Source of the DNA: Pirellula sp.
GTDB taxonomy: Bacteria > Planctomycetota > Planctomycetia > Pirellulales > PNKZ01
Direction: 5' to 3'
DNA length: 64,000 nucleotides
Assembly (NCBI GenBank): GCA_013822735.1
Contig: PNKZ01000011.1
Span: 1 to 64,000 of the forward strand
Notes under the pieces: model-generated
What the model was told of the DNA's origin: nothing
What the model saw: only the letters and a program-made list of their open reading frames with translations
The model's database searches: none
In this document: piece after piece, positions 16,806-29,400 of the stretch
Position numbering within the stretch: the stretch's first letter is position 1
Layout of the letters: every line of letters starts with the position of its first letter
Program-made: the position numbers and the translations under genes

Positions 16806-18518
16806 ATGAAGTGGACGTTGCGGCCTTGGACTTGCGGCGCCTCGATTTGCGTCGCGGCCTTTCTGTGGGCTGCTTTGACGGCGAGTGTCGGTAGTGCGCA
16901 AGCGCCAACCCCGACTCCTTCCGAGGTGCTTACGGACGATATCGTCACGCAAGTCTTGGGTATGGATAAGGATCAACTCAAGGTTCCGGAAGTCGCTGCG
17001 GGCGACGCGGACGCCCAAACCAAGGCGGAAAACATTGGAAAACTGCGCACGGCTTTTGCCGACGCCATCACGGCATTTCGAGCCGGCAACGCGGACGTAG
17101 CTCGCGCCAAGTTTGAAGAGGCTCGCAAGATCGACTCTTCCCTTTCGCCGGCACCCGTCTATTTGGCTCGTCTCTGTTTTGCCGTCAACGATGAAAAACT
17201 CGTGAAGGTCGGCCGGCAATTTTTGGATCAGGCCGTCGACAAAGATCCGGCCTCGCCGGAAGCGTACATGATCTTCGGCAACCTTGCGTTGCTCGAAGGC
17301 CGCTTGGCCGATGCCGAGTTGCATTTCACTCGTGCGGCGGAACTTGCCAATCTTCCGTCGGCGCCGGAGTGGACCGCCAAGCAGAAGGAAACATTTCTTA
17401 AGAACGTTTACGGCGGACGGGTCAGCATTTGTGAGCAACGTCAAAACTGGAGCCGCGGCCTGAGCGAAGTTGACGCTTGGCTCGCTTTGGACGGGAAGGA
17501 TCCTGCCGCTTTGTATCGCAAGGCTCGGATCACGTTCTTGCAGGATCCGAAGTCGGCGAAGAACTTGGCGGAGGCCCGGATTGGATTCGACGAGGCCTAT
17601 AAGTTTGCGGCTGATGCGCTGAAGGGCAAGGACGAACTACCGTCGGTTCCGCCGACGGAGCTGGCGCTGATCGAACTGCAAACGGCGACCGGCAACATTG
17701 ACAAGGCCCGCGACGAGATCAAGTTGATCGACAGCAAGTCGGCCGAGTTCACGTCGGACAAGAACAAGAAGGAAGGGAGCCGCGTCTATTCGACGTTGTC
17801 GCAGTGGTACCTCGGTCAGGGCGAATTTGAAAAGGCCACCGAATATGCCAATAAGGCTACGGCGATCGACAAGGACTCCCCTGCCCTGAAGCAGCTCACG
17901 GCGGTGCTGTACTACTTCGCCAACAACTACGACAAGGCCGAAGCCGATTTCACCGCGATGCACCAAGATGCTCCTCAGGACTTCTTCGCGGCCAACTACC
18001 TGGCTTTGACGTTGATCGAAGCTAAAGGCGCCGACGGCAAGCCGGATCCCGTGAAGCAAGCTAAGGCGGTGCAGGTCGCCGAATTGAGCGCTCGCTTGAA
18101 CCCGAAGTCGCCGGTGGCCTTGGCCACGCTCGCTTGGTGCTATTTCAACACCGGCAAGCTCGGTGAAGCCGCCCAAATCTTTGCCGCTTTCGAGCAGCAA
18201 CAGAACATGGAAATCTCGGCCGACACCGCTTTCTACATGGCTAAGACGTATGCGGCCTTGCCTTCGGCACAGTTCCCGCAAGCCCTGGGTCGTGCGAAGC
18301 AATTGCTGGAGAACGTCGTCAAGACCGGCGGTGCTTTCAAGTATCGCAAGGAAGCCGAGCGTTTGTTTGAAGGCATGGGGGGCATCGTTCCTCCTCGCGC
18401 CGCATCGACGGTTCCGGCGGTGACGCCGCCGCCGGCCACGACTGGTTCGAACGAAAAGAAGCCGGCGGAGAAGCCCGCCGATAAGCCGGCAGCGACGACC
18501 CCGGACGGCAACAACTAG
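16806..18518 (+). CDS. Secreted TPR protein
   Basis: This 570-residue protein has a clear Sec signal peptide: basic start MKWTLRPW, a hydrophobic core and a cleavage-like SAQA before PTPTPSE. Tetratricopeptide repeats follow throughout (for example FRAGNADVARAKFEEARK, GNLALLEGRLADAELHF, YLGQGEFEKATEYANKA, CYFNTGKLGEAAQIF). The tail after residue about 525 is disordered and rich in Pro, Lys and Ala (KKPAEKPADKPA). The ATG at 16806 is chosen over an upstream in-frame start because of AGGAG at 16793-16797 and because the signal peptide begins there. It is the last gene before a strong terminator, so it closes the exosortase operon. A periplasmic scaffolding role in surface assembly is inferred from context. 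Confidence 0.87.
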   Translation: MKWTLRPWTCGASICVAAFLWAALTASVGSAQAPTPTPSEVLTDDIVTQVLGMDKDQLKVPEVAAGDADAQTKAENIGKLRTAFADAITAFRAGNADVARAKFEEARKIDSSLSPAPVYLARLCFAVNDEKLVKVGRQFLDQAVDKDPASPEAYMIFGNLALLEGRLADAELHFTRAAELANLPSAPEWTAKQKETFLKNVYGGRVSICEQRQNWSRGLSEVDAWLALDGKDPAALYRKARITFLQDPKSAKNLAEARIGFDEAYKFAADALKGKDELPSVPPTELALIELQTATGNIDKARDEIKLIDSKSAEFTSDKNKKEGSRVYSTLSQWYLGQGEFEKATEYANKATAIDKDSPALKQLTAVLYYFANNYDKAEADFTAMHQDAPQDFFAANYLALTLIEAKGADGKPDPVKQAKAVQVAELSARLNPKSPVALATLAWCYFNTGKLGEAAQIFAAFEQQQNMEISADTAFYMAKTYAALPSAQFPQALGRAKQLLENVVKTGGAFKYRKEAERLFEGMGGIVPPRAASTVPAVTPPPATTGSNEKKPAEKPADKPAATTPDGNN

Positions 18519-18553
18519 TTGCTGCTGGATTGATAGGCAGAAAAGAATTTTTG

Positions 18554-18590
18554 GCAGGGGGCGGATGAGATCATCCGCCCCCTGCTTTTT
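18554..18590 (+). terminator. Strong intrinsic terminator after the exosortase operon
   Basis: A perfect 14-bp stem (GCAGGGGGCGGATG pairing with CATCCGCCCCCTGC) with a four-base loop is followed directly by TTTTT. It lies 36 bases after the TPR stop codon and separates the exosortase operon from the giant gene. Confidence 0.93.
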
Positions 18591-18745
18591 GCGCTGAACG
18601 AACGAGAACTGGGTTGTGAAGGACGAAGTTGGCACCGCCGATCGCAACTGGGGACGTTTGTTCGATGGACAGCTGGATTGGGTGAACGCCTTACCAACGA
18701 CTGGCTCCGAATGTTCCAATTGAGAAAAGACGGTTGGAGAGCTCG

Positions 18746-18941
18746 GTGAAGATTAAGCGGGAGAGGAAATCGCGAGTGTCCTCGGTTAAAGTCGCCGCAC
18801 GTGCGGCGTCGGGCAACCGCAAATATATGGCCGCGTGTCTGACGCTAACGCTTTCCGTACTTGCAGGCCGGCGCACAGGCCTATCCCTCGGTGCCGCACG
18901 ACGGCGTTCAAAGCGCCTTGTTGGGGAACGCTGACAAGTAA
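18746..18941 (+). pseudogene. Frameshifted small exported protein or leader remnant
   Basis: A GTG at 18746, preceded by GGAGAG at 18736-18741, opens a basic stretch (VKIKRERKSR) and then a hydrophobic signal-like core (MAACLTLTLSVLA). One base too many near 18866 shifts the frame. In the next frame the sequence continues naturally as AGAQAYPSVPHDGVQSALL and stops at 18939-18941. Removing a single G gives a complete basic, hydrophobic, AGAQA-type cleavage signal followed by about 20 residues. The pattern resembles the first segment of the giant proteins' leaders, so this may be a decayed relative. It could also be a sequencing error or a chance open frame. Confidence 0.3.
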
Positions 18942-19260
18942 CGCGTCAGCATCGAGATGGGAAATAGGTCGAGAAAGTACTTCTGAACCGCGCGGGCGTC
19001 GAAGACCGCTGCTGGGTTCAAAGCGAAGAGCATGCCCGCCGTGAGACTGAAAGGGCGGAAGAGTTCTACTCGCCGGCCGTAACGACGATCATGGACGATC
19101 GGCCTCCGATAATCGCTGGATGAGTCGCGATTTCGCGGTTAGCTGTCGCAGTTCGATTGGGGATCGGCTTCGCTGATGCGAGGCTTCACAGAGCCTTATC
19201 CTGCCCCCCATGTGGTGTGGGTGTCCGTGCGATTCAGCACAGCCATGACGACGGCAGGCA

Positions 19261-19317
19261 TTCTTTACTATTTTTTTCTAAATAAGTGCTTGCGACATGC
19301 GGCTGCTGGCTTATCCT
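19261..19317 (+). promoter_or_regulatory. Candidate promoter of the giant gene
   Basis: An AT-rich tract (CTATTTTTTTCTAAATAAG) is followed by TTGCGA at 19290-19295, a 16-base spacer and TATCCT at 19312-19317. The same layout with the same spacer occurs before the second giant gene (57800-57845). The predicted transcript start near 19324 gives an untranslated leader of about 316 bases. Each box alone is a weak consensus match; the recurrence is the main support. Confidence 0.5.
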
Positions 19318-19582
19318 CGATGCGTCAAGCTGTCGCCCTGCCCAGGCCGCATTGTTTCTCCATGTTTCGCACTAAATTGGTCAATTTGGCGGAGTACTCG
19401 GCGCATTCGCAGCCGTTATTCCGCGTTTGTCAGGCGCTAACGAGCACCTGTCAGACTTCTTTTCGGCGTTCTTGCCGACAAATTGACGTGCGCAATCGCA
19501 ACATTTTCCAGTTGGCGATTTCGCGAACAGCGGGCGAGAGCAGCGGGCGCGCGACGCAAGTTGTTGGATTTCAAATGACGAT

Positions 19583-19636
19583 GGGGGGGCGAATTTCTCG
19601 CATCCCCCGGCGGAAGTCGGAATTTTTCCGGGTGAG
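19583..19636 (+). promoter_or_regulatory. Overlapping hairpins around the giant gene's ribosome binding site
   Basis: Hairpin A pairs GGGGG (19583-19587) with CCCCC (19604-19608), plus an inner CGA/TCG pair. Hairpin B pairs CCCGG (19606-19610) with CCGGG (19628-19632). B would cover the start of the Shine-Dalgarno-like GGTGAG at 19631-19636. A and B share 19606-19608 and exclude each other, so a translational switch is conceivable. This comes from reading alone, without energy calculation. Confidence 0.3.
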
Positions 19637-19639
19637 AAT

Positions 19640-20464
19640 ATGATTCAGAAACGCCTTACTTGGCGGCAACGCCGAATAGGTTGCATTTCCACGAACTGTC
19701 GCGATTCGATGCTGCTGCTGCAGTTTTCGCGCGCGCTAGGCATATCGGCGATGCTCTGCTTGGTGAGCGCCGAGATCGCTCGCGGCTCCAGCGTAAAGGC
19801 GGACGTCGTCAAGACGCATCGATATTCGGCGTTACTTGCGCCGAACTTCACGACGAGTCCTGCGAACTCGCCCGTAGTTTCAACACAAGTTGCTTTAAGA
19901 CCCCAGGAACGCATGCTCGCAGTTCCTGCCAATTCCGTCATCGATAATGTGAATTTGCAGGCATTGGACGCACGCGCGACCGGTCGGGAAACCGCAGCTG
20001 AAGTCGTCGAAGTTAGCGCCCAAAATGCCGTGCCCGAATCCGGTTTCTATGGGATGGCGGCCGTGATGTTCGGCTTTGTGGCGACCGTGTTTTTCATGAT
20101 CGGCAAATACCGCAAAGACGGATACTCGGTCGGCTTCGGCCTGTCCTGGCGGAAGCTGGGCGAGGCGCTGCGCTGCGAAATCGTGAAGCAACTGTTGGCA
20201 ATCGTGTATGTCGCCGTCGTCATATCGCAACTCATTCGTCGCGGCATTCCGAAGATCCGCTCTGCCGTGCTTGCGATTCCCGCAAGAACCCGTCGATTGA
20301 TTGTTATCGTGGGCGAAGTTCCCCAACGTTTCGTCGGCTTTGTTTGCTTTTGGTTGGAGATGTCCGCAGGGCGCCGTCGCGGCTTCGTGTTTGGATTCCT
20401 GCGCCGTGCCGTTTCGGCCGCCGCCATCGTCGGCATGATCATTCCGGCGACGTCGCTTCAGGCC
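19640..20464 (+). other. N-terminal leader region of the giant protein
   Basis: Residues 1-275 are unlike the passenger. They comprise a basic N-terminus (KRLTWRQRRIG), a first signal-like segment ending near ISAMLCLVSAEIARG, a polar linker, a membrane segment (MAAVMFGFVATVFFMIG, 139-155), the motif GEALRCEIV (E175, C179), a further hydrophobic stretch, an Arg-rich region and a second signal peptide (RRAVSAAAIVGMIIP, ending SLQA). The second giant gene starts with the same arrangement at matched spacing. I do not recognise a described domain family. Confidence 0.7.
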
Positions 20465-23400
20465 GCGACGATCATCAAGGCAGACAACACGAACGACTTC
20501 GGTGATCCGACGAGTTGGACGCTAGGCGTTGTGCCGACCGGAGCCGACGTGATTTCTTTCAATAGCACGGTTACGACTCCTCTGACGTTCGATCTCAACG
20601 GCAATCAGTCGATTCGCGGTACCATACTTACGAACCCGGGCGGCTCAATTACGATCACCGGTTCGTCGAGCACGCTGAGTCTGTTCGGAACGGGTCTTAC
20701 CAATGCGATCGACATGTCGGCTGCGACTCAGGATCTCAATCTGTCGATGCGAGATTTGGCCATAGTCGGCGCCCAAACGTGGAATGTCGGCGCGAGCAGA
20801 ACCTTGAATGTCTCCGCGGAATTGCTCGGTTCGACGGCTTTGACGTTCTCCGGCGCAGGGTCGACGATTCTCAGCGGCGACAACTTCTTCTTCACCGGCA
20901 CGACCGGCATCAGCAACGGTGCGCAACTCATCTCCCGGAGTTCCAATGCTCTCGGTTCGACCGCCGCGACCACGATTGCCTCGGGCGGCACGTTGGCATT
21001 TGAAGCGACGAGCGGCACGATTATGAACGCCGAGGCGATCACGCTCGCCGGAGCCGGCGCAGGAAGCAACGGCGCCATTCGCAATATTTCAGGGCGAACC
21101 GTCTTGTTCGGAGCGCGCACCCTAACGGCTGCCGCGGAAATCCAGGCGGACGACGGCGTGTTGGAGTTCTATGGAGCCGTAGGCGGAAACACATTTGGGC
21201 TGACTTACGACGTCGGCGCGACTGCGCTAATTCGCGAGGCTGGAATCATCGGCACGACCACGGGGACCATCACCAAGAACGGCGCCGGCATTCTGGCTTT
21301 GGTCGGCAACAGCACTTACACGGGCAACGTTGCCTTGAACGCCGGAACTCTTCGGCTCGGCCTGGCGACGACCACATCGCCTAGCGGTTCCTTAGGTCAG
21401 GGCACTAATACTCTCATCATCGCCGGCGGCACCACCCTTTCCAGCGCGGACGGAGTCTCGCGAACTCATAGCAATCCGATTACGGTGAACGGCGACTTCA
21501 CTCTTGGTGAAGCCACGGTCGGTACGGGAACGTTAACCCTTTCTGGAACGATGAATCTCGGCGGTGCCGTGCGCTCGATTACGGTGAATAACGGTACGGC
21601 TGGAATGCAGACGCAAATCCTCGGCGGAGTTATCTCCAACGGCGGAATCATCAAAGAAGGCACCGGATCGCTGCGCGTTACCGCGGCAAACACCTATGCC
21701 GGCAACACGGTTCTCAATGCCGGGACGCTCGTCTTCAATGTCGGAACGACCGGAGCAATTACGAACGGACCGTTCGGTACCGGTTCCTTAACGATGGCCG
21801 GCGGCACGACGCTGGCCGCATCCGCCGCGAGCCTCACCGTTGCGAACCCGCTCACCTTGAGCGGCGATGTATTTCTTGGTCAGCGCGCGGGAAATACGAA
21901 CGGTTTCACGCTGTCGGGAACCGTCAGCTTGGGAGCCGCCGATCGCACCATCACCGTTTTGAATCCCGCGGCAAACGCCGTCGTGCTCTCCGGCATTGTG
22001 TCCAATACGAATACGGCCATGGGGCTGATTAAAGCCGGTCCTGGAACCCTCACGCTCAACACCGCGACGCACACGTTCGGCAGCACCGGCGGCGGTGTGA
22101 CGGTTAACGGCGGTGTTCTCAACTTGAACTCGACTGCTTCCTACACTGGTGCGACGCTCGTCGCTTCCGGTGCCACGCTTAGCGTCGGGGCCGCAGGGGG
22201 CTTGGGCGCCACGTCCGGCATCACGGTCAATTCCGGCGGCGTGCTCGACATCAACGCCGTTGCGGTCACCGGCACGCCCGCCTTGGCGGTGAGCGGCACG
22301 GGAATTAACGCTACCGGAGCGTTGACCGGCACTGGAGCGGGAGGAGCCTTCGGCGGAGCTGTCACTCTCGGTTCCGACGTAAACATCGGCGGTGCCGGCG
22401 CGTTAACGCTCTCCGGTGCCGTAGGCGGCGGAGTGTTTGGAATCACGAAAGTCGGGGCTGGGACTCTCTCGCTGACCGGCACGTCCGCAAACACCTTCAC
22501 CGGCACGACAAGGGTCAGCGCCGGCGTGCTCTCGCTCGGTAAAACGGCCGGCGTCAACGCCCTGGCCGGCAATGTCGTCGTCAACGGCGGCACTCTCACG
22601 TTGGCTGCCGCGGATCAGATCATCAACACCGCCTCGCTCACGTTGACTTCGGGAACTTTCAATCTCAACGCCAGTGAGCAAGTTGCCGCCTTCCGCATGG
22701 ATGCCGGCGCCATCGCCTCCTCGGGGGCGGCCATACTTACACTTTCGGCCGGTAGCTTTGATCTCCGCTCCGGTTCTATCGGCGTGAATACGGTTCTGGC
22801 GGGAACGGGCGTATCGCTCGTCAAGTCAACGGCCGGAACGCTGACCTTGGGTACTGCTGCCACCGTGAACACTTACGACGGCGGCACCGCGATTAACGCA
22901 GGCACCTTGACGGCACTTGTCGACACGGCCTTCGGTGCCGTGCCCGGTGCGCCGACCGCGAACATCACGCTCAACGGCGGCACCTTAAATGCCGGCGCGT
23001 CATTCACTTTAAATACCAACCGTTCGATTACGCTGGGCGCGTTGGGCGGCACTCTTTCCGCAGGCTCGGGGTTCACGCTCACCTACGGCGGCGCCTTCAC
23101 CGGCTCCGGCCCGCTCACCATTTCCACCGGAGCTGCCGGAAACATTATTGCTCTCACCGGCAGTAATTCTTCCGCGAGCGCCACGGTAGTTCGGGACGGA
23201 ACGCTCAATCTCAACGGAACGAATGTGATCAACGGGGCGCTCTTCGTGAACGGCTCTTCGGCCGCGGTCACTGAATTGGCCTCCAATCAGATTGCGGACA
23301 CCGGCGCACCCGTCACGGTGCTCGCCGGCACTTTGGGCCTAGGGGCCTTTAACGACACCGTCGCAAGCTTGCAGTTGCTTGGCGGTACGGTGAGCAGCAC

Positions 23401-26400
23401 CACCGGTGTTTTGACCGTCACCAGCACGATCGACGCTCAAAACGGCACCATCTCCGCGATCCTCGGCGGCGCGGCGACGACCGCCCTCACCAAGACGGGT
23501 AACGGTCTTGTGACCCTGGCTCCGACGGCTGCCAACACATTCACGGGCAAGGTGGCGATCAACGGCGGTATCTTGTCGCTGGCCCCGACGACCGCCGCAC
23601 TCGCGGGAACGGCCTTGGGCGCGGTTCCGGGAGCGGCAACCGCAGATCAAATCTCATTCAACGGCGGTATTCTCCGCTATGCGCCCGGTACTGCGGGCGC
23701 GGTTTCGCTCGCCGCAAATCAAGGGATCACCGTCAACGCGGGAGGCGCCACGTTCGACACCAACGGCGCCGCTGCAAACGTGCTGACGATTCCCGGGATC
23801 ATTACCGAGGACGCCGCCGGCCGAACGCTTACCAAAATCAACGACGGCGTCTTAGTGCTCACCGGAGCCAATGCCTACACCGGTGCCACCAACGTCAACG
23901 GCGGCGTGCTCCGCGCCAACGACACGGCCGGACTGCCTGCCGCTTCCGCCTTGATTCTCAACGGCGGCGTGCTGGAAACCGGCACGGCATCATTCACCCG
24001 AGGGCTCGGCGCGTCGACGCTTCAAGTGCTTTCCGGCAACGGCGGCTTCTCCGGTTTCAGCGCCAACGGTGCGACGGTAAGCGTCAACCTTGGCGGAGCG
24101 GGTGCTACGGTCAACTGGGGAAGCGCCGATTTCAATCCGACTGTGTTCGTGCTGAATAGTGCCGTCGCTCCGGCCAGCAGCTTGCTCACATTCGTCAACG
24201 GGTTGGATCTCGGAGGGGCGACGCGTGTCGTTTCCAATCGCAACACAACTGCCGCCAACACTGCAACTCTCAGCGGAGCGATTACGAACGGCACGTTGTA
24301 TGTTGCCGGCGTCTACGGCGCCGCGTCGTCCGCTCCAATCAACCTCACCGGCGGCGCCAGCAACACCGCTAAGATGTACGTCGGTGCGGGCGTTTTGCAA
24401 TTGAACAAGAACGCCGGGTTTGATGCCGTCGGTGCGGCGGGCTTAGTCATCAACGGCCAGCCGACCAACAGTTACGACGGCTCGAACAACAATGCCGGCC
24501 GTCCTACCGTCACGTTGTTGGCGGCGGATCAAATCAATGACGCAGCCTCCGTAACCCTTTCGGCAATTCAATGGCCGACCGCAGGCTCAGGCGCGGTGCT
24601 CAACGTCAACTTCGGCGAAACGGTCAACGGGCTTTATTTTACGACGACCACGGCGAGCGCGGCGACCGTTAACATTGCGACGGGCGTCACTTTCGCGCTC
24701 AACGGCGATATTGCGGCCGTAAACGCGCGCAATGCTACCGGCAATTTGGCCGCGAATCTCTCAATCACCGCCGCCGGCACCGGTGCGCTTTCTCTCAGCG
24801 CGGGGGCCCATACGATCTTCGTCGGTAGCGACAACGCCCAGGCGGACGTCGACACGCAGGGCTTTCAAATCGCCGCTCCCATCCTCGGCGGTGCGACTGC
24901 CGGAAGCGCTACGATCAACAAGACGGGCGATCGCGTGTTGTTCCTCGCGCCGACCGGCGTGAGTACATACACCGGCATCACCAACATCAACGACGGCGAA
25001 ATCCGTATCACCGGCGCCACAGCGGCCAATCTAGTCGCCGGTCTTGGTGCCTCAGGCGCCGGCAACCAAACCGTGGTCGCCGACGGAGCGGCGTTGTACT
25101 ACAACCCCGGCATTGCCACGACAACCTTCGCGGAACTGCTCACGATCAGCGGATTCGGCAATCAAGGCAACGGTGCGCCGAATTCCGGAGCCCTTCGGGT
25201 GAACCCATCCGGCGCGTTTGCCCAGACGTTAACGGGAGCGATCACCCTGAACGGGCAAGCTCGCATCAATGTCGACACCAATACCACGACGTTTTCGGGC
25301 GGCATCAATGCCGCGGCCGCAAATACGACCCTCTTCATCGGCGGAGCAAACGGCACGACGTTGTCGACCGTCGCGCTCGGGGCAAACATCGGCAACATCG
25401 TCAAGGATGGCGCCGGAACGTTGAACTTGGGGAACTTGTCCAATGCCCACACGGGCAGTTTCATTATCAACGCCGGAACCGTCACGGCTCCCGCTGCAGA
25501 TACGAATTTCGGTGCCGCACCGGGAGCTGCGGTCGCCGACTTCTTTTTCTTGAACGGCGGTACGATCGCGACTGGAGCCAGCTTTGCATTAAGCGCGAAC
25601 CGCGGCATTACGACGGGGCCGATCGGCGGGGCGATCGCGCCCGCAAGCACCTTCACTACCACCTACGCAGGCACGGTGGGGGGCACCGGCACGCTTTTGA
25701 TGAATGGAGCCGGAGCACTAACGCTCGGATCCGGAGCGGCGGTGAATACGGATCTTGCTGTCACGGCAGGTGCCGTCAACTTGGGCGCAAACGATCAAAT
25801 TGCCGCAACCTCCAATCTGTTTATGGGCGGCGGCACGTTCAACGCCGCTACGTTCACGCAAACCTTGAATCGATTGGTGTTCAACGGCGGCACGATCTCC
25901 GGCACGACGGGCGTGCTCACGGTGAACGGCGTCGCGGGATTCGACGGGATCAACCCGATTGCGACCGGGTCGACAGGCGCCTACAACTTGAACTTGTCCG
26001 GCGCTCAAACCGTGACCAAAACCGGTTCCGGTATTCTTTCTCTCGGCGGGACGAATACTCAAACTGGTGCGACGAGCATCACCGGTGCGGTGACGAGCAC
26101 CACGGGCGGCATCTACAACATCGGCGGTGTCCTGCGCTATAACGTCGCCGCCGCGATTTCCGCCAACAGCAATATCGTCGTCAGCGGTGGCGCCACGGTA
26201 ACCACGGTTGCGGCGAACTTCACCAACGCTCTCGGCACCGGCGCGAACCAGATTCAGTTCACCGGCAGCGGTGGTTTCAGCGCAAGTAGCGCCGCTCGAT
26301 CCTTCAACCTGGGCGGAGCGGCCGCGGGGGTGACGTTCGGCTCCGGCGGCTTCGTCCCGTCCGGTTCCGTATTCCTGCTCGGCTTAAACGCCGCCGCAGC

Positions 26401-29400
26401 GGGCGAAACTACGACCTTCGCCAACCCGATCGACTTGGCCGGCGCGTCTCAAACCATCTACGCCGACGGCACGGCCACCATTGATGCTTTGCTCTCGGGT
26501 GCCATCACGAATGGTAGCCTGATCAAGGCAGGCGGCGGTCGTATGGATTTGACTTCGGCGACCAACAGCTATGCCGGAACGACCTTGATTAATGCCGGGT
26601 ACATCAGCGGTTCTCTGGGGGGCGAGTTGCGTCTTAATGCAACCGGCGCGTTGACCGCGACGACGGGTATCACGCTATCTCAAGGAACGACGCTCACTCT
26701 CGAAAACACCAGCGCCGCCAACAACGTGGCTAATCGTATCGTCGATGCGTCCCCCATTAGCTCGCAAGGCGGAACGCTCACATTCTCGAATACTGCCGTA
26801 GCTGCGACAAATTATAGTGAAACACTGGGTGTGCTGACATTCAGCCGGGGTCTCACGACCGTCAATGCATCGCAAGCCGCGGCAGCGCAGACGTCGACGC
26901 TGACATTTACGGATCCTGGTGCCGTTGCCGCGCTCGTGCGAAGTCCCGGAGCCACGGCAAACTTTGCCGGTACCGGGCTGGGAACTGATGCCCGCAACAC
27001 GATCGTGTTCACTCAGGCGCCGACGTTGGATGACAACATAATCCCGTATGCACTCGTCAACGCCGCAGACTTTGCCACCTACAACGCCACCGGTGTTACG
27101 AGTCTGAAAGCGTTTGCAGCTTATGCGACGACGGCGGAGACCGTTTGGGCCGCGACGGAGAATCAAAGCCAAACTGCGGCCATCGCTCTGACCGGTTCGC
27201 GCCAGATCAACTCGTTGAAATACGTGCCCGCAACTGCTTTGGCGATCGCCCTCGCAGGCAATACGCTACGAGTCGAAAGCGGCGGTATTATCCTCAATCC
27301 GAGCGGTGCGGCGGCCACTGCGACGGTTAGCGCTACGGCGGGCGGCGGGCTGACGGCCGGAACGGGCGCGAACGCTGCCGGTGAACTCATCATTCACGCC
27401 TTCTCGGCTGTTGCCGCAAACCTGAGTACCATAAGTGCACCCATCATCAACAACGGCTCCGGCGCGGTTTCCCTAACCAAGGCGGGCACCGGAGTTTTGA
27501 TCCTCACCGGCACCAATACGTTCACCGGCAACACCTTCCTCAATGCCGGAACTCTGCGCCTTGGCACGAGTTCGGTGCTTGGCGGCGGTACGAACTTGCA
27601 GGGGATCGTCAGCGGCCCGGTCGGCGCTGGAACGCTAAATCTGAATGCAGGCACGCTGGCGTCCGATAGTGCTACGGCCCGCACGATCAACAACAACATT
27701 GTGATCGGCGGCAACGGTGTGACATTCGGAGATACCACCGGGACGGGCATCCTCAACCTGACGGGTACGGTCGATCTCGGCTCGGTCGATCGCGCGGTTA
27801 CTTTTGCCTCGGCGCAAACCAACTTCTACAACACCCTCTCCCTCTCCGGCGGCGCGGCCTTTAATAAGCTCGGTGCCGGCGTGATGAGCTTGGTGCTCGG
27901 CAACTCGGCCGCGGGCCGCATTGACGCTCCCGTCATCGTCACAGGCGGCAACGGCGGTCTTCGTTTGGAAAACAACAACGCGCTGGGAACCACGACAAAC
28001 GTCACCACGGTTCTCACCGGCGGCAGCTTGGAAATCGGCGGCGGCAACCTCACGGCCCTCAACGTTGCGGAGCCGCTCACCTTGGCCGGCACCGTCACAC
28101 AAGGTTCGCTGCGCAACATTCAAGGCTTCAACACCTACAGCGGCCCGATCACGCTGACCGCTCCCTCGCGCATCAACTCCGACGCCAACGTCTTGCGGCT
28201 CTCCGGCACGATTACCGGCAATAACTACGATCTCACGATCGGTGGAGCCGGGAATGCATTGCTCAGCGGCACGCTCAATCTGGGCGTGGGTCGTCTGACC
28301 AAGACGGACGCCGGTATTCTCTACGTGTCGGGCACGATCACCGGAACTTCGGAGACCACGATTAACAACGGCAGCATTTTGCTGCAAGGCACGGCGACGC
28401 TCGGCAGCAACACGGCCGGCAACGACATCATTGTGAGCCCAGCCCTGGCGGCCAACGCCACGATCTTGCGTCTAACCAATCCCGTCAACGTCGGCAGCAA
28501 TCAAATCGTCGCTCTCAACAATAATTTCACGACGGGCGCTCCGATGATCGCGTTCGGCCGAGGCTTCGACGGCGCTGCCGCCACGATCGGCTTCGCCACG
28601 ACCGGTTCCGGCCTCGGCAGCATCCGCATCGTCAGCCCCGACATCAACCCGGTAGCCGTGCTTTTAGACGGTTCGACGAACTTCACGACAGACTTCATGT
28701 CGGGCGCGGTATCGGCATATCCTAACGCCGAGATCTGGCTTGGAGCCACGAACTTCAACGGCGTCTTCAGCGGCACGACACTCTCGGCGGGCAAGGACAA
28801 TACTTATCGGCTCGGTGCGGGCGGCGGCGTGCTGCGCGTCACGGGCGCCAACGCTTTGACGGGCAACAATGGTCTGTTGATCGGCTCGCGAAATCAGTTC
28901 GCCATTAGCAACCTGACCGGCACCGTGATCATCGATGCCGCACAGGATTTCGTCGGCGGCATCAGTGTAAATAACGGCGGCACGCTGACCGTTACGAAGA
29001 ACAGTGCTCTCGGAGACGCTGCCAACGGCATCACGCTCAACGGCGGCACGCTCAATCTTCGCACCACGGGAATTCACGGTTCCATTGACACGGAATACGG
29101 TTCTCGCAACATCAATGCAATGTTCGACTCGACGATTACGCTCGACCTATGGGGCGGTAGCCAGACGAATCGGGTGACAATCGGCAATCTCACGCTGACC
29201 GGTCAGACTCGAACCTTGACGATCAATCCGTTCAATGCCGGAGAAGTTATCGTCACGGGAACCACGACTCTCACCGGCTTGGCCGGACCCGATGCCACGA
29301 CAGTTCCGCAAATCACCGTTACGGATGCCGGTGATATGGTAACGCTTCAAGGGGTCGTGCAGTCGACCGCGGGATCGGGCGTCCCGATCTTCTCTAAGGC

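Larger units (their letters stand above)
18519..19639 (+). other. 1.1-kb intergenic region before the giant gene
   Basis: In order this region contains the operon terminator (18554-18590), a frameshifted small exported ORF (18746-18941), about 300 bases in which I see nothing, the candidate promoter of the giant gene (19261-19317), and a leader of about 316 bases with two possible hairpins near the start codon. An open frame at 19176-19643 crosses the promoter and has no recognisable product. Confidence 0.5.

Noticed and set aside
19176-19643. A 155-codon open frame upstream of the giant gene
   Set aside because: It runs over the candidate promoter and leader and overlaps the giant's start codon; its composition is not protein-like.
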